From Amblyomma americanum (Eukaryota > Arthropoda > Arachnida > Ixodida > Ixodidae), in NCBI RefSeq assembly GCF_052857255.1, contig NW_027526503.1, forward strand, positions 124,001 to 188,000: a stretch of 64,000 nucleotides of DNA, in the 5' to 3' direction. The notes under the pieces are model-generated. The model had not been told where the DNA came from, did no database searches, and worked only from the letters and a program-made list of their open reading frames with translations. Shown piece after piece: positions 25,317-37,958 of the stretch. The first letter of the stretch is position 1, and each line of letters begins with the position of its first letter. Made by a program: the position numbers and the translations under genes.

Positions 25317-28300
25317 CTAAAACAGCTTGTTTCGTTGTATTAAGCACGAATACATGCTTTTCGCGCAGTTATAAGAGAAAAAGTTGACGCGTATCACGTG
25401 GATACTTGTAAAACCGATGTGTTCAGATATAGCTCGTTTCGGTCTAAAACAACTTGTTTCGTTGTATTAAGCAAGAATACATGCTTTTCGCGCTGTTATA
25501 AGAGAAAAAGTTTTGACGCGTGTCACAGGGACACTTGTAAAACCGATGTGTTCAGATTTAGCTCGTTTCGGTCTAACACAGCTTGTTTCGTTGTATTAAG
25601 CACGAATACATGCTTTTCGCGCATTTATAAGAGAAAAAGGTTTGACGCTTATCACGTGGATACTTGTAAAACCGATGTGTTGTGATTTAGCTCGTTTCGG
25701 TCTAAAACCGCTTGTTTCGATGTATGAAGCACGAATACATGCTTTTCGCGCAGTTATAAGAGAAAAAGTTTTGACGCGTATCAGAGGAAAACTTGTAATA
25801 CCGATGTGTTGTGATTTACCTCGTTTCGGTCTAAAACCGCTTGTTTCGACGTTTTAAGCACGAATACATGCTTTTCGCGCAGTTATAGAAGAAAACGTTT
25901 TGACGCGTATTAGGGAGACTTGTAAAACCGATATGTTGTGATTAAGCTCGTTTCTGTCTAAAACAGCTTGTTTCGTTGTATTAAGCACGAATACATGCTT
26001 TTTGCCCAGTTATAAGAGAAAAAGTTTTGACGCGTATCAGAGGAAAACTTGTAAAACCGATGTGTTGTGATTTACCTCGTTTCGGTCTAAAACAGCTTGT
26101 TTCGTTGGATTAAGCAGGAATACATGCTTTTCGCGCAGTTATAAGAGAAAAAAGTTTTGACGCGTATCACATGGGCACTTGTAAAACCGATGTGTTCAGA
26201 TTTAGCTCGTTTCGGTCTAAAACAGCTTGTTTCTTTGTATTAAGCAAGAATACATGCTTTTCACGCAGTTATGAGAGAAAAAGTTTTGACGCGTGTCACA
26301 GGGACACTTGTAAAACCGATGTGTTCAGATTTAGCTCGTTTCGGTCTAAAACAGCTTGTTTTGTTGGATTAAGCAGGAATACATGATTTTCGCGCAGTTA
26401 TAAGAGAAAAAAGTTTTGACGAGTATCAGAGGAAAACTTGTAAAACCGATGTGTTGTGATTTAGATCGTTGCGGTCTAAAACAGCTTGTTTCGTTGTTTT
26501 AAGTACGAATACATGCTTTTCGCGCAGTTATAGAAGGAAAAGTTTTGACGCGTATTGGAGACTTGTAAAACCGATGTGTTGTGATTTAGCTCGTTTCGGT
26601 CTAAAACAGCTTGTTTCGTTGTTTTAAGCACGAATACATGCTTTTCGCGCAGTTATAGAAGAAAAATTTTGACGCGTATTAGAGAGACGTAAAACCGATG
26701 TGTTGTGATTTAGCTCGTTTCAGTCCAAAACAGCTTGTTTCGTTGTATTAAGCACGAATACAGGCTTTTCGCGCAGTTATAGAAGAAAAAGTTTTGACGC
26801 GTATTAGAGAGACGTAAAACCGATGTGTTGTGATTTAGCTCGTTTCAGTCCAAACCAGCTTGTTTCGTTGTATTAAGCACGAATACATGCTTTTTGCGCA
26901 GTTATAAGAGAAAACGTTTTGACGCCTATCACATGCACACTTGTAAAACCGATATGTTCAGATCTAGCTCGTTTTGGTCTAAAACAGCTTGATTCGTTGT
27001 ATTAGGCACGAATACATGCTTTTCGCGCAGTTTTAGAAGAAAAAGTTTTGACGCGTTTTAGAGGGACACTTGTAAAAGTTTTCAGATTTAGCTCATCTCA
27101 GTCTAAAACAGCTTGTTTCGTTGTATTAAGCACGAATGCATGCTTTTCGCGCAGGTTTAAGAGAAAAAGTTTTGACGCGTATCAGAGGAAAACTTGTAAA
27201 ACCGATGTGTTGTGATATAGCTCGTTTCGGTCTAACACAGCTTGTTTCGTTGTATTATGCACGAATACATGCTTTTCGCGCATTTATAAGAGAAAACGTT
27301 TTGACGCGTATCACGTGGATATTTGTAAAACCGATGTGTTGTGATTTAGCTCGTTTCGGTCTAAAACCGCTTGTTTCGATGTTTTAAGCACGAATACATG
27401 CTTTTCGCGCAGTTATAGAAGAAAACGTTTTGACGCGTATTAGGGAGACGTAAAACCGATGTGTTGTGATTTAGCTCGTTTCGGTCTAAAACAGCTTGTT
27501 TCGTTGTATGAAGCACGAATACATGCTTTTCGCGCAGTTATAAGAGAAAAAGTTTTGACGAGTATCATGTGGATACTTGTAAAACCGATGTGTTCAGATA
27601 TAGCTCGTTTCGGTCTAAAACAACTTGTTTCGTTGTATTAAGCAAGAATACATGCTTTTCGCGCTGTTATAAGAGAAAAAGTTTTTACGCGTATCAGAGG
27701 AACACTTGTAAAACCGATGTGTTCAGATTTACCTCGTTTCGGTCTAAAACAGCTTGTTTTGTTGGATTAAGCAGGAATACATGCTTTTCGCGCAGTTATA
27801 AGAGAAAAAAGTTTTGACGAGTATCAGAGGAAAACTTGTAAAACCGATGTGTTGTGATTTAGATCGTTGCGGTCTAAAACAGCTTGTTTCGTTGTTTTAA
27901 GTACGAATACATGCTTTTCGCGCAGTTATAGAAGGAAAAGTTTTGACGCGTATTAGAGACTTGTAAAACCGATGTGTTGTAATTTAGCTCGTTTCGGTCT
28001 AAAACAGCTTGTTTCGTTGTTTTAAGCACGAATACATGCTTTTCGCGCAGTTATAGAAAAAAAATTTTGACGCGTATTAGAGAGACGTAAAACCGATGTG
28101 TTGTGATTTAGCTCGTTTCAGTCCAAAACAGCTTGTTTCGTTGTATTAAGCACGAATACATGCTTTTCGCGCAGTTATAGAAGAAAAAGTTTTGACGCGT
28201 ATTAGAGAGACGTAAAACCGATGTGTTGTGATTTAGCTCGTTTCAGTCCAAAACAGCTTGTTTCGTTGTATTAAGCACGAATACATGCTTTTTGCGCAGT

Positions 28301-28659
28301 TATAAGAGAAAACGTTTTGACGCCTATCACATGCACACTTGTAAAACCGATATGTTCAGATCTAGCTCGTTTTGGTCTAAAACAGCTTGATTCGTTGTAT
28401 TAGGCACGAATACATGTTTTTCGCGCAGTTTTAGAAGAAAAAGTTTTGACGCGTTTTAGAGGGACACTTGTAAAAGTTTTGAGATTTAGCTCATCTCAGT
28501 CTAAAACAGCTTGTTTCGTTGTATTAAGCACGAATGCATGCTTTTCGCGCAGGTATAAGAGAAAAAGTTTTGACGCGTATCAGAGGAAAACTTGTAAAAC
28601 CGATGTGTTGTGATATAGCTCGTTTCGGTCTAACACAGCTTGTTTCGTTGTATTATGCA

Positions 28660-28788
28660 CGAATACATGCTTTTCGCGCATTTATAAGAGAAAACGTTTT
28701 GACGCGTATCACGTGGATACTTGTAAAACCGATGTGTTCAGATATAGCTCGTTTCGGTCTAAAACAGCTTGTTTCGTTGTATTAAGCA
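28660..28788 (+). repeat. Reference monomer, class B (GTATC/GATAC dyad)
   Basis: This is a full-length 129-bp monomer chosen as an example. It has the palindrome AAAACGTTTT at 28,691-28,700. An MluI-type ACGCGT follows, then the dyad GTATC (28,706-28,710), ACGTG, GATAC (28,716-28,720). The dyad centre contains the E-box-like hexamer CACGTG. The GTTCAGATAT switch variant follows. Sister monomers of this class change the dyad centre to ATGTG, ACCTG or ACATG while keeping both 5-bp arms. In many places in the window a class B monomer is followed directly by a class C monomer. Confidence 0.9.
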
Positions 28789-28917
28789 CGAATACATGCT
28801 TTTCGCGCAGTTATAAGAGAAAAAGTTTTGACGCGTGTCACAGGGACACTTGTAAAACCGATGTGTTCAGATTTAGCTCGTTTCGGTCTAACACAGCTTG
28901 TTTCGTTGTATTAAGCA
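28789..28917 (+). repeat. Reference monomer, class C (GTGTC/GACAC dyad)
   Basis: This 129-bp monomer follows class B directly. The dyad is GTGTC (28,835-28,839), ACAGG, GACAC (28,845-28,849). Compared with class B the third base of the left arm and the matching base of the right arm have both changed (A to G, T to C), so the arms still pair. The switch is GTTCAGATTT rather than GTTCAGATAT. The A-rich part reads AAAAAGTTTT instead of the palindrome AAAACGTTTT. Confidence 0.9.
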
Positions 28918-31480
28918 CGAATACATGCTTTTCGCGCATTTATAAGAGAAGAAGTTTTGACGCGTATCACGTGGATACTTGTAAATCCGATATGTTGTGA
29001 TTTAGCTCGTTTCGGTCTAAAACCGCTTGTTACGATGTTTTAAGCACGAATACATGCTTTTCGCGCAGTTATAAGAGAAAAAGTTTTGACGCGTATCAGA
29101 GGAAAACTTGTAAAACCGATGTGTTGTGATTTACCAGTTTCGGTCTAAAACAGCTTGTTTCGTATGTTTTAAGCACGAATACATGCTTTTCGCGCAGTTA
29201 TAGAAGAAAACGTTTTGACGCGTATTAGGGAGACTTGTAAAACCGATGTGTTGTGATTTAGCTCGTTTCGGTCTAAAACAGCTTGTTTCGTTGTATTAAG
29301 CACGAATACATGCTTTTAGCGCAGTTATAAGAGAAAAAGTTTTGACGCGTATCAGAGGAAAACTTGTAAAACCGATGTGTTGTGATTTACCTCGTTTCGG
29401 TCTAAAACAGCTTGTTTCGTTGGATTAAGCAGGAATACATGCTTTTCGCGCAGTTATAAGAGAAAAAAGTTTTGACGCGTATCACATGGGCACTTGTAAA
29501 ACCGATGTGTTCAGATTTAGCTCGTTTCGGTCTAAAACAGCTTGTTTCTTTGTATTAAGCAAGAATACATGCTTTTCACGCAGTTATGAGAGAAAAAGTT
29601 TTGACGCGTGTCGCAGGGACACTTGTAAAACCGATGTGTTCAGATTTAGCTCGTTTCGGTCTAAAACAGCTTGTTTTGTTGGATTAAGCAGGAATACATG
29701 CTTTTCGCGCAGTTATAAGAGAAAAAAGTTTTGACGAGTATCAGAGGAAAACTTGTAAAACCGATGTGTTGTGATTTAGATCGTTGCGGTCTAAAACAGC
29801 TTGTTTCGTTGTTTTAAGTACGAATACATGCTTTTCGCGCAGTTATAGAAGGAAAAGTTTTGACGCGTATTGGAGACTTGTAAAACCGATGTGTTGTGAT
29901 TTAGCTCGTTTCGGTCTAAAACAGCTTGTTTCGTTGTTTTAAGCACGAATACATGCTTTTCGCGCAGTTATAGAAGAAAAATTTTGACGCGTATTAGAGA
30001 GACGTAAAACCGATGTGTTGTGATTTAGCTCGTTTCAGTCCAAAACAGCTTGTTTCGTTGTATTAAGCACGAATACAGGCTTTTCGCGCAGTTATAGAAG
30101 AAAAAGTTTTGACGCGTATTAGAGAGACGTAAAACCGATGTGTTGTGATTTAGCTCGTTTCAGTCCAAACCAGCTTGTTTCGTTGTATTAAGCAAGAATA
30201 CATGCTTTTTGCGCAGTTATAAGAGAAAACGTTTTGACGCCTATCACATGCACACTTGTAAAACCGATATGTTCAGATCTAGCTCGTTTTGGTCTAAAAC
30301 AGCTTGATTCGCTGTATTAGGCACGAATACATGCTTTTCGCGCAGTTTTAGAAGAAAAAGTTTTGACGCGTTTTAGAGGGACACTTGTAAAAGTTTTCAG
30401 ATTTAGCTCATCTCAGTCTAAAACAGCTTGTTTCGTTGTATTAAGCACGAATGCATGCTTTTCGCGCAGGTTTAAGAGAAAAAGTTTTGACGCGTATCAG
30501 AGGAAAACTTGTAAAACCGATGTGTTGTGATATAGCTCGTTTCGGTCTAACACAGCTTGTTTCGTTGTATTATGCACGAATACATGCTTTTCGCGCATTT
30601 ATAAGAGAAAACGTTTTGACGCGTATCACGTGGATATTTGTAAAACCGATGTGTTGTGATTTAGCTCGTTTCGGTCTAAAACCGCTTGTTTCGATGTTTT
30701 AAGCACGAATACATGCTTTTCGCGCAGTTATAGAAGAAAACGTTTTGACGCGTATTAGGGAGACGTAAAACCGATGTGTTGTGATTTAGCTCGTTTCGGT
30801 CTAAAACAGCTTGTTTCGTTGTATGAAGCACGAATACATGCTTTTCGCGCAGTTATAAGAGAAAAAGTTTTGACGAGTATCATGTGGATACTTGTAAAAC
30901 CGATGTGTTCAGATATAGCTCGTTTCGGTCTAAAACAACTTGTTTCGTTGTATTAAGCAAGAATACATGCTTTTCGCGCTGTTATAAGAGAAAAAGTTTT
31001 TACGCGTATCAGAGGAACACTTGTAAAACCGATGTGTTCAGATTTACCTCGTTTCGGTCTAAAACAGCTTGTTTTGTTGGATTAAGCAGGAATACATGCT
31101 TTTCGCGCAGTTATAGAAGAAAACGTTTTGACGCGTATTAGGGAGACGTAAAACCGATGTGTTGTGATATAGCTCGTTTCGGTCTAACACAGCTTGTTTC
31201 GTTGTATTATGCACGAATACATGCTTTTCGCGCATTTATAAGAGAAAACGTTTTGACGCGTATCACGTGGATACTTGTAAAACCGATGTGTTCAGATATA
31301 GCTCGTTTCGGTCTAAAACAGCTTGTTTCGTTGTATTAAGCACGAATACATGCTTTTCGCGCAGTTATAAGAGAAAAAGTTTTGACGCGTGTCACAGGGA
31401 CACTTGTAAAACCGATGTGTTCAGATTTAGCTCGTTTCGGTCTAACACAGCTTGTTTCGTTGTATTAAGCACGAATACAT

Positions 31481-34400
31481 GCTTTTCGCGCATTTATAAG
31501 AGAAGAAGTTTTGACGCGTATCACGTGGATACTTGTAAATCCGATATGTTGTGATTTAGCTCGTTTCGGTCTAAAACCGCTTGTTACGATGTTTTAAGCA
31601 CGAATACATGCTTTTCGCGCAGTTATAAGAGAAAAAGTTTTGACGCGTATCAGAGGAAAACTTGTAAAACCGATGTGTTGTGATTTACCAGTTTCGGTCT
31701 AAAACAGCTTGTTTCGTATGTTTTAAGCACGAATACATGCTTTTCGCGCAGTTATAGAAGAAAACGTTTTGACGCGTATTAGGGAGACTTGTAAAACCGA
31801 TGTGTTGTGATTTAGCTCGTTTCGGTCTAAAACAGCTTGTTTCGTTGTATTAAGCACGAATACATGCTTTTAGCGCAGTTATAAGAGAAAAAGTTTTGAC
31901 GCGTATCAGAGGAAAACTTGTAAAACCGATGTGTTGTTATTTACCTCGTTTCGGTCTAAAACAGCTTGTCTCGTTGGATTAAGCACGAATACATGCTTTT
32001 CGCGCAGTTATAAGAGAAAAAGTTTTGACGCGTATCACGTGGATACTTGTAAAACCGATGTGTTCAGATATAGCTCGTTTTGGTATAAAAAAGCTTGTTT
32101 CGTTGTTTTAAGCACGAATACATGCTTTTCGCGCAGTTATAAGAGAAAAAGTTTTGACGCGTATCAGGGGAACACTTGTAAAACCGATGTGTTGTGATTT
32201 AGCTCGTTTCGGACTAAAACAGCTTGTTTAGTTGTATTAAGCATGAATACATGCTTTTCGCGCAGTTATAAGAGAAACAGTTTTGACGAGTATCATGTGG
32301 ATACTTGTAAAACCGATATGTTCAGATATAGCTCGTTTCGGTCTAAAACAGCCTGTTTCGTTGTTTTAAGCACGAATACATGCTTTTCGCGCAGTTATAA
32401 GAGAAAAAGTTTTGACGCGTATCAGAGGAACATTTGTAAAACCGATGTGTTCAGATTTAGCTCGTTTCGGTCTAAAACAGCTTGTTTCTTTGTATTAAGC
32501 AAGAATACATGCTTTTCACGCAGTTATGAGAGAAAAAGTTTTGACGCATGTCACAGGGACACTTGTAAAACCGATGTGTTCAGATTTAGCTCGTTTCGGT
32601 CTAAAACAGCTTGTTTCGTTGTATTAAGCACGAATACATGCTTTTCGCGCAGTTATAAGAGAAAAAGTTGACGCGTATCACGTGGATACTTGTAAAACCA
32701 ATGTGTTCAGATATAGCTCGTTTTGGTATAAAACAGCTTGTTTCGTTGTTTTAAGCACGAATACATGCTTTTCGCGCAGTTATACGAGAAAAAGTTTTGA
32801 CGAGTATCACGTGGATACTTGTAAAACCGATGTGTTGTGATTTAGATCGTTGCGGTCTAAAACAGCTTGTTTCGTTGTTTTAAGTAGGAATACATGCTTT
32901 TCGCGCAGTTATAGAAGGAAAAGTTTTGACGCGTATTAGAGACTTGTAAAACCGATGTGTTGTGATTTAGCTCGTTTCGGTCTAAAACAGCTTGTTTCGT
33001 TGTTTTAAGCACGAATACATGCTTTTCGCGCAGTTATAGAAGAAAAATTTTGACGCGTATTAGAGAGACGTAAAACCGATGTGTTGTGATTTAGCTCGTT
33101 TCAGTCCAAAACAGCTTGTTTCGTTGTATTAGGCACGAATACATGCTTTTCGCGCAGTTATAGAAGAAAAAGTTTTGACGCGTATTAGAGAGACGTAAAA
33201 CCGATGTGTTGTGATTTAGCTCGTTTCAGTCCAAAACAGCTTGTTTCGTTGTATTAAGCACGAATACATGCTTTTTGCGCAGTTATAAGAGAAAACGTTT
33301 TGACGCCTATCACATGCACACTTGTAAAACCGATATGTTCAGATCTAGCTCGTTTTGGTCTAAAACAGCTTGATTCGTTGTATTAGGCACGAATACATGC
33401 TTTTCGCGCAGTTTTAGAAGAAAAAGTTTTGACGCGTTTTAGAGGGACACTTGTAAAAGTTTTCAGATTTAGCTCATCTCAGTCTAAAACAGCTTGTTTC
33501 GTTGTATTAAGCACGAATGCATGCTTTTCGCGCAGGTATAAGAGAAAAAGTTTTGACGCGTATCAGAGGAAAACTTGTAAAACCGATGTGTTGTGATATA
33601 GCTCGTTTCGGTCTAACACAGCTTGTTTCGTTGTAATATGCACGAATACATGCTTTTCGCGCATTTATAAGAGAAGAAGTTTTGACGCGTATCACGTGGA
33701 TACTTGTAAATCCGATATGTTGTGATTTAGCTCGTTTCGGTCTAAAACCGCTTGTTACGATGTTTTAAGCAAGAATACATGCTTTTCGCGCAGTTATAAG
33801 AGAAAAAGTTTTGACGCGTATCAGAGGAAAACTTGTAAAACCGATGTGTTGTGATTTACCAGTTTCGGTCTAAAACAGCTTGTTTCGTATGTTTTAAGCA
33901 CGAATACATGCTTTTCGCGCAGTTATAAAAGAAAACGTTTTGACGCGTATTAGGGAGACTTGTAAAACCGATGTGTTGTGATTTAGCTCGTTTCGGTCTA
34001 AAACAGCTTGTTTCGTTGTATTAAGCACGAATACATGCTTTTAGCGCAGTTATAAGAGAAAAAGTTTTGACGCGTATCAGAGGAAAACTTGTAAAACCGA
34101 TGTGTTGTTATTTACCTCGTTTCGGTCTAAAACAGCTTGTCTCGTTGGATTAAGCAAGAATACATGCTTTTCGCGCAGTTATAAGAGAAAAAGTTTTGAC
34201 GCGTATCACGTGGATACTTGTAAAACCGATGTGTTCAGATATAGCTCGTTTTGGTATAAAAAAGCTTGTTTCGTTGTTTTAAGCACGAATACATGCTTTT
34301 CGTGCAGTTATAAGAGAAAAAGTTTTGACGCGTATCAGGGGAACACTTGTAAAACCGATGTGTTGTGATTTAGCTCGTTTCGGACTAAAACAGCTTGTTT

Positions 34401-36103
34401 AGTTGTATTAAGCATGAATACATGCTTTTCGCGCAGTTATAAGAGAAACAGTTTTGACGAGTATCATGTGGATACTTGTAAAACCGATATGTTCAGATAT
34501 AGCTCGTTTCGGTCTAAAACAGCCTGTTTCGTTGTTTTAAGCACGAATACATGCTTTTCGCGCAGTTATAAGAGAAAAAGTTTTGACGCGTATCAGAGGA
34601 ACATTTGTAAAACCGATGTGTTCAGATTTAGCTCGTTTCGGTCTAACACAGCTTGTTTTGTTGTATTAAGCACGAATACATGCTTTTCGCGCATTTATAA
34701 GAGAAAAAGTTTTGACGCTTATCACGTGGATACTTGTAAAACCGATGTGTTGTGATTTAGCTCGTTTCGGTCTAAAACAGCTTGTTTCGTTGTATGAAGC
34801 ACGAATACATGCTTTTCGCGCAGTTATAAGAGAAACAGTTTTGACGCGTATCACATGGGCACTTGTAAAACCGATGTGTTCAGATTTAGCTCGTTTCGGT
34901 CTAAAACAGCTTGTTTCTTTGTATTAAGCAAGAATACATGCTTTTCACGCAGTTATGAGAGAAAAAGTTTTGACGCATGTCACAGGGACACTTGTAAAAC
35001 CGATGTGTTCAGATTTAGCTCGTTTCGGTCTAAAACAGCTTGTTTCGTTGTATTAAGCACGAATACATGCTTTTCGCGCAGTTATAAGAGAAAAAGTTGA
35101 CGCGTATCACGTGGATACTTGTAAAACCGATGTGTTCAGATATAGCTCGTTTTGGTATAAAACAGCTTGTTTCGTTGTTTTAAGCACGAATACATGCTTT
35201 TCGCGCAGTTATACGAGAAAAAGTTTTGACGAGTATCACGTGGATACTTGTAAAACCGATGTGTTGTGATTTAGATCGTTGCGGTCTAAAACAGCTTGTT
35301 TCGTTGTTTTAAGTAGGAATACATGCTTTTCGCGCAGTTATAGAAGGAAAAGTTTTGACGCGTATTAGAGACTTGTAAAACCGATGTGTTGTGATTTAGC
35401 TCGTTTCGGTCTAAAACAGCTTGTTTCGTTGTTTTAAGCACGAATACATGCTTTTCGCGCAGTTATAGAAGAAAAATTTTGACGCGTATTAGAGAGACGT
35501 AAAACCGATGTGTTGTGATTTAGCTCGTTTCAGTCCAAAACAGCTTGTTTCGTTGTATTAAGCACGAATACATGCTTTTCGCGCAGTTATAGAAGAAAAA
35601 GTTTTGACGCGTATTAGAGAGACGTAAAACCGATGTGTTGTGATTTAGCTCGTTTCAGTCCAAAACAGCTTGTTTCGTTGTATTAAGCACGAATACATGC
35701 TTTTTGCGCAGTTATAAGAGAAAACGTTTTGACGCCTATCACATGCACACTTGTAAAACCGATATGTTCAGATCTAGCTCGTTTTGGTCTAAAACAGCTT
35801 GATTCGTTGTATTAGGCACGAATACATGCTTTTCGCGCAGTTTTAGAAGAAAAAGTTTTGACGCGTTTTAGAGGGACACTTGTAAAAGTTTTCAGATTTA
35901 GCTCATCTCAGTCTAAAACAGCTTGTTTCGTTGTATTAAGCACGAATGCATGCTTTTCGCGCAGGTATAAGAGAAAAAGTTTTGACGCGTATCAGAGGAA
36001 AACTTGTAAAACCGATGTGTTGTGATATAGCTCGTTTCGGTCTAACACAGCTTGTTTCGTTGTATTATGCACGAATACATGCTTTTCGCGCATTTATAAG
36101 AGA
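31481..36103 (+). repeat. Nested 2.2-2.4-kb higher-order repeat (two units)
   Basis: 31,481-32,475 matches 33,652-34,646 (offset 2,171). 32,436-33,674 matches 34,865-36,103 (offset 2,429). The 258-bp change in offset equals two monomers. The second unit has gained a TAACACAGC monomer and a TATGAAGC monomer. Marks of the unit are GTTGTTATTTACC, TATAAAAAAGC, AAGCATGAATAC, CAGCCTGTTTCG and GCATGTCACAGGG. The same pair stands at 47,598-52,220 in the second large block. Confidence 0.82.
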
Positions 36104-37958
36104 AAACGTTTTGACGCGTATCACGTGGATACTTGTAAAACCGATGTGTTCAGATATAGCTCGTTTCGGTCTAAAACAGCTTGTTTCGTTGTATTAAGCA
36201 CGAATACATGCTTTTCGCGCAGTTATAAGAGAAAAAGTTTTGACGCGTGTCACAGGGACACTTGTAAAACCGATGTGTTCAGATTTAGCTCGTTTCGGTC
36301 TAACACAGCTTGTTTCGTTGTATTAAGCACGAATACATGCTTTTCGCGCATTTATAAGAGAAGAAGTTTTGACGCGTATCACGTGGATACTTGTAAATCC
36401 GATATGTTGTGATTTAGCTCGTTTCGGTCTAAAACCGCTTGTTTCGATGTTTTAAGCACGAATACATGCTTTTCGCGCAGTTATAAGAGAAAAAGTTTTG
36501 ACGCGTATCAGAGGAAAACTTGTAAAACCGATGTGTTGTGATTTACCAGTTTCGGTCTAAAACAGCTTGTTTCGTTGGATTAAGCACGAATACATGCTTT
36601 TCGCGCAGTTATAAGAGAAAAAGTTTTGACGCGTATCACCTGGATACTTGTAAAACCGATGTGTTGTGATTTAGCTCGTTTCGGTCTAAAACCGCTTGTT
36701 TCGTATGTTTTAAGCACGAATACATGCTTTTCGCGCAGTTATAGAAGAAAACGTTTTGACGCGTATTAGGGAGACTTGTAAAACCGATGTGTTGTGATTT
36801 ACCTCGTTTCGGTCTAAAACAGCTTGTCTCGTTGGATTAAGCACGAATACATGCTTTTCGCGCAGTTATAAGAGAAAAAGTTTTGACGCGTATCACGTGG
36901 ATACTTGTAAAACCGATGTGTTCAGATATAGCTCGTTTTGGTATAAAACAGCTTGTTTCGTTGTTTTAAGCACGAATACATGCTTTTCGCGCAGTTATAA
37001 GAGAAAAAGTTTTGACTCGTATCAGGGAAACACTTGTAAAACCGATGTGTTGTGATTTAGCTCGTTTCGGACTAAAACAGCTTGTTTAGTTGTATTAGGC
37101 ACGAATACATGCTTTTCGCGCAGTTATAAGAGAAACAGTTTTGACGAGTATCATGTGGATACTTGTAAAACCGATGTGTTCAGATATAGCTCGTTTCGGT
37201 CTAAAACAGCCTGTTTCGTTGTTTTAAGCACGAATACATGCTTTTCGCGCAGTTATAAGAGAAAAAGTTTTGACGCGTATCGGAGGAACATTTGTAAAAC
37301 CGATGTGTTCAGATTTAGCTCGTTTCGGTCTAACACAGCTTGTTTTGTTGTATTAAGCACGAATACATGCTTTTCGCGCATTTATAAGAGAAAAAGTTTT
37401 CACGCTTATCACGTGGATACTTGTAAAACCGATGTGTTGTGATTTAGCTCGTTTCGGTCTAAAACAGCTTGTTTCGTTGTATGAATCACGAATACATGCT
37501 TTTCGCGCAGTTAAAAGAGAAACAGTTTTGACGCGTATCACATGGGCACTTGTAAAACCGATGTGTTCAGATTTAGCTCGTTTCGGTCTAAAACAGCTTG
37601 TTTCTTTGTATTAAGCAAGAATACATGCTTTTCACGCAGTTATGAGAGAAAAAGTTTTGACGCGTGTCACAGGGACACTTGTAAAACCGATGTGTTCAGA
37701 TTTAGCTCGTTTCCGTCTAAAACAGCTTGTTTCGTTGTATTAAGCACGAATACATGCTTTTCGCGCAGTTATAAGAGAAAAAGTTGACGCGTATCACGTG
37801 GATACTTGTAAAACCGATGTGTTCAGATATAGCTCGTTTTGGTATAAAACAGCTTGTTTCGTTGTTTTAAGCACGAATACATGCTTTTCGCGCAGTTATA
37901 CGAGAAAAAGTTTTGACGAGTATCACGTGGATACTTGTAAAACCGATGTGTTGTGATT
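34100..37958 (+). repeat. Nested repeat, offset 2,687
   Basis: About 34,100-35,271 matches 36,787-37,958. The later copy has GACTCGTATCAGGGAAAC where the earlier has GACGCGTATCAGGGGAAC, TATGAATCACG for TATGAAGCACG, and CGTTTCCGTC for CGTTTCGGTC. The match ends where GATTTAGATCGTTGCGG (35,271) is replaced by GATTTAGCTCGTTTCGG (37,958). It is repeated at 50,217-54,075 in the second large block. Confidence 0.8.

Larger units (their letters stand above)
25860..31115 (+). repeat. Nested repeat, offset 3,315 (two copies of about 1.9 kb)
   Basis: 25,860-27,800 matches about 29,175-31,115. Shared marks are GTTTCTTTGTATTAAGC, GATTTAGATCGTTGCGG, AATACAGGC, CAAACCAGC and GGATATTTGTAAAAC. Between them (27,800-29,175) lies a related stretch with GTAATTTAGCTC and TTTTGAGATTTAG variants. 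At 31,115 the right copy breaks off inside GCGCAGTTATA. It jumps to ATTAGGGAGACG sequence like 30,725-30,790 and then near 31,165 to GATATAGCTCG sequence like 28,610. From there an offset of 2,554 bp holds up to about 31,930. The second large block holds the same structure at 40,060-45,315 and again around 47,230-47,290. Confidence 0.8.

Noticed and set aside
29411..29430. Functional CENP-B box
   Set aside because: Only the first ten bases fit. The CGGG half needed in the known core is replaced by AAGC. It is listed only as a half-site finding.
32243..32671. Open reading frame of 142 codons (and its copy at 48,360-48,788), plus many of 60-138 codons on both strands
   Set aside because: They are frames through the satellite monomers that stay open because the monomer is 43 codons long. 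They begin and end at class-specific single-base variants, are broken by 1-5 bp indels between monomers, resemble no protein I know, and overlap in several frames at once.
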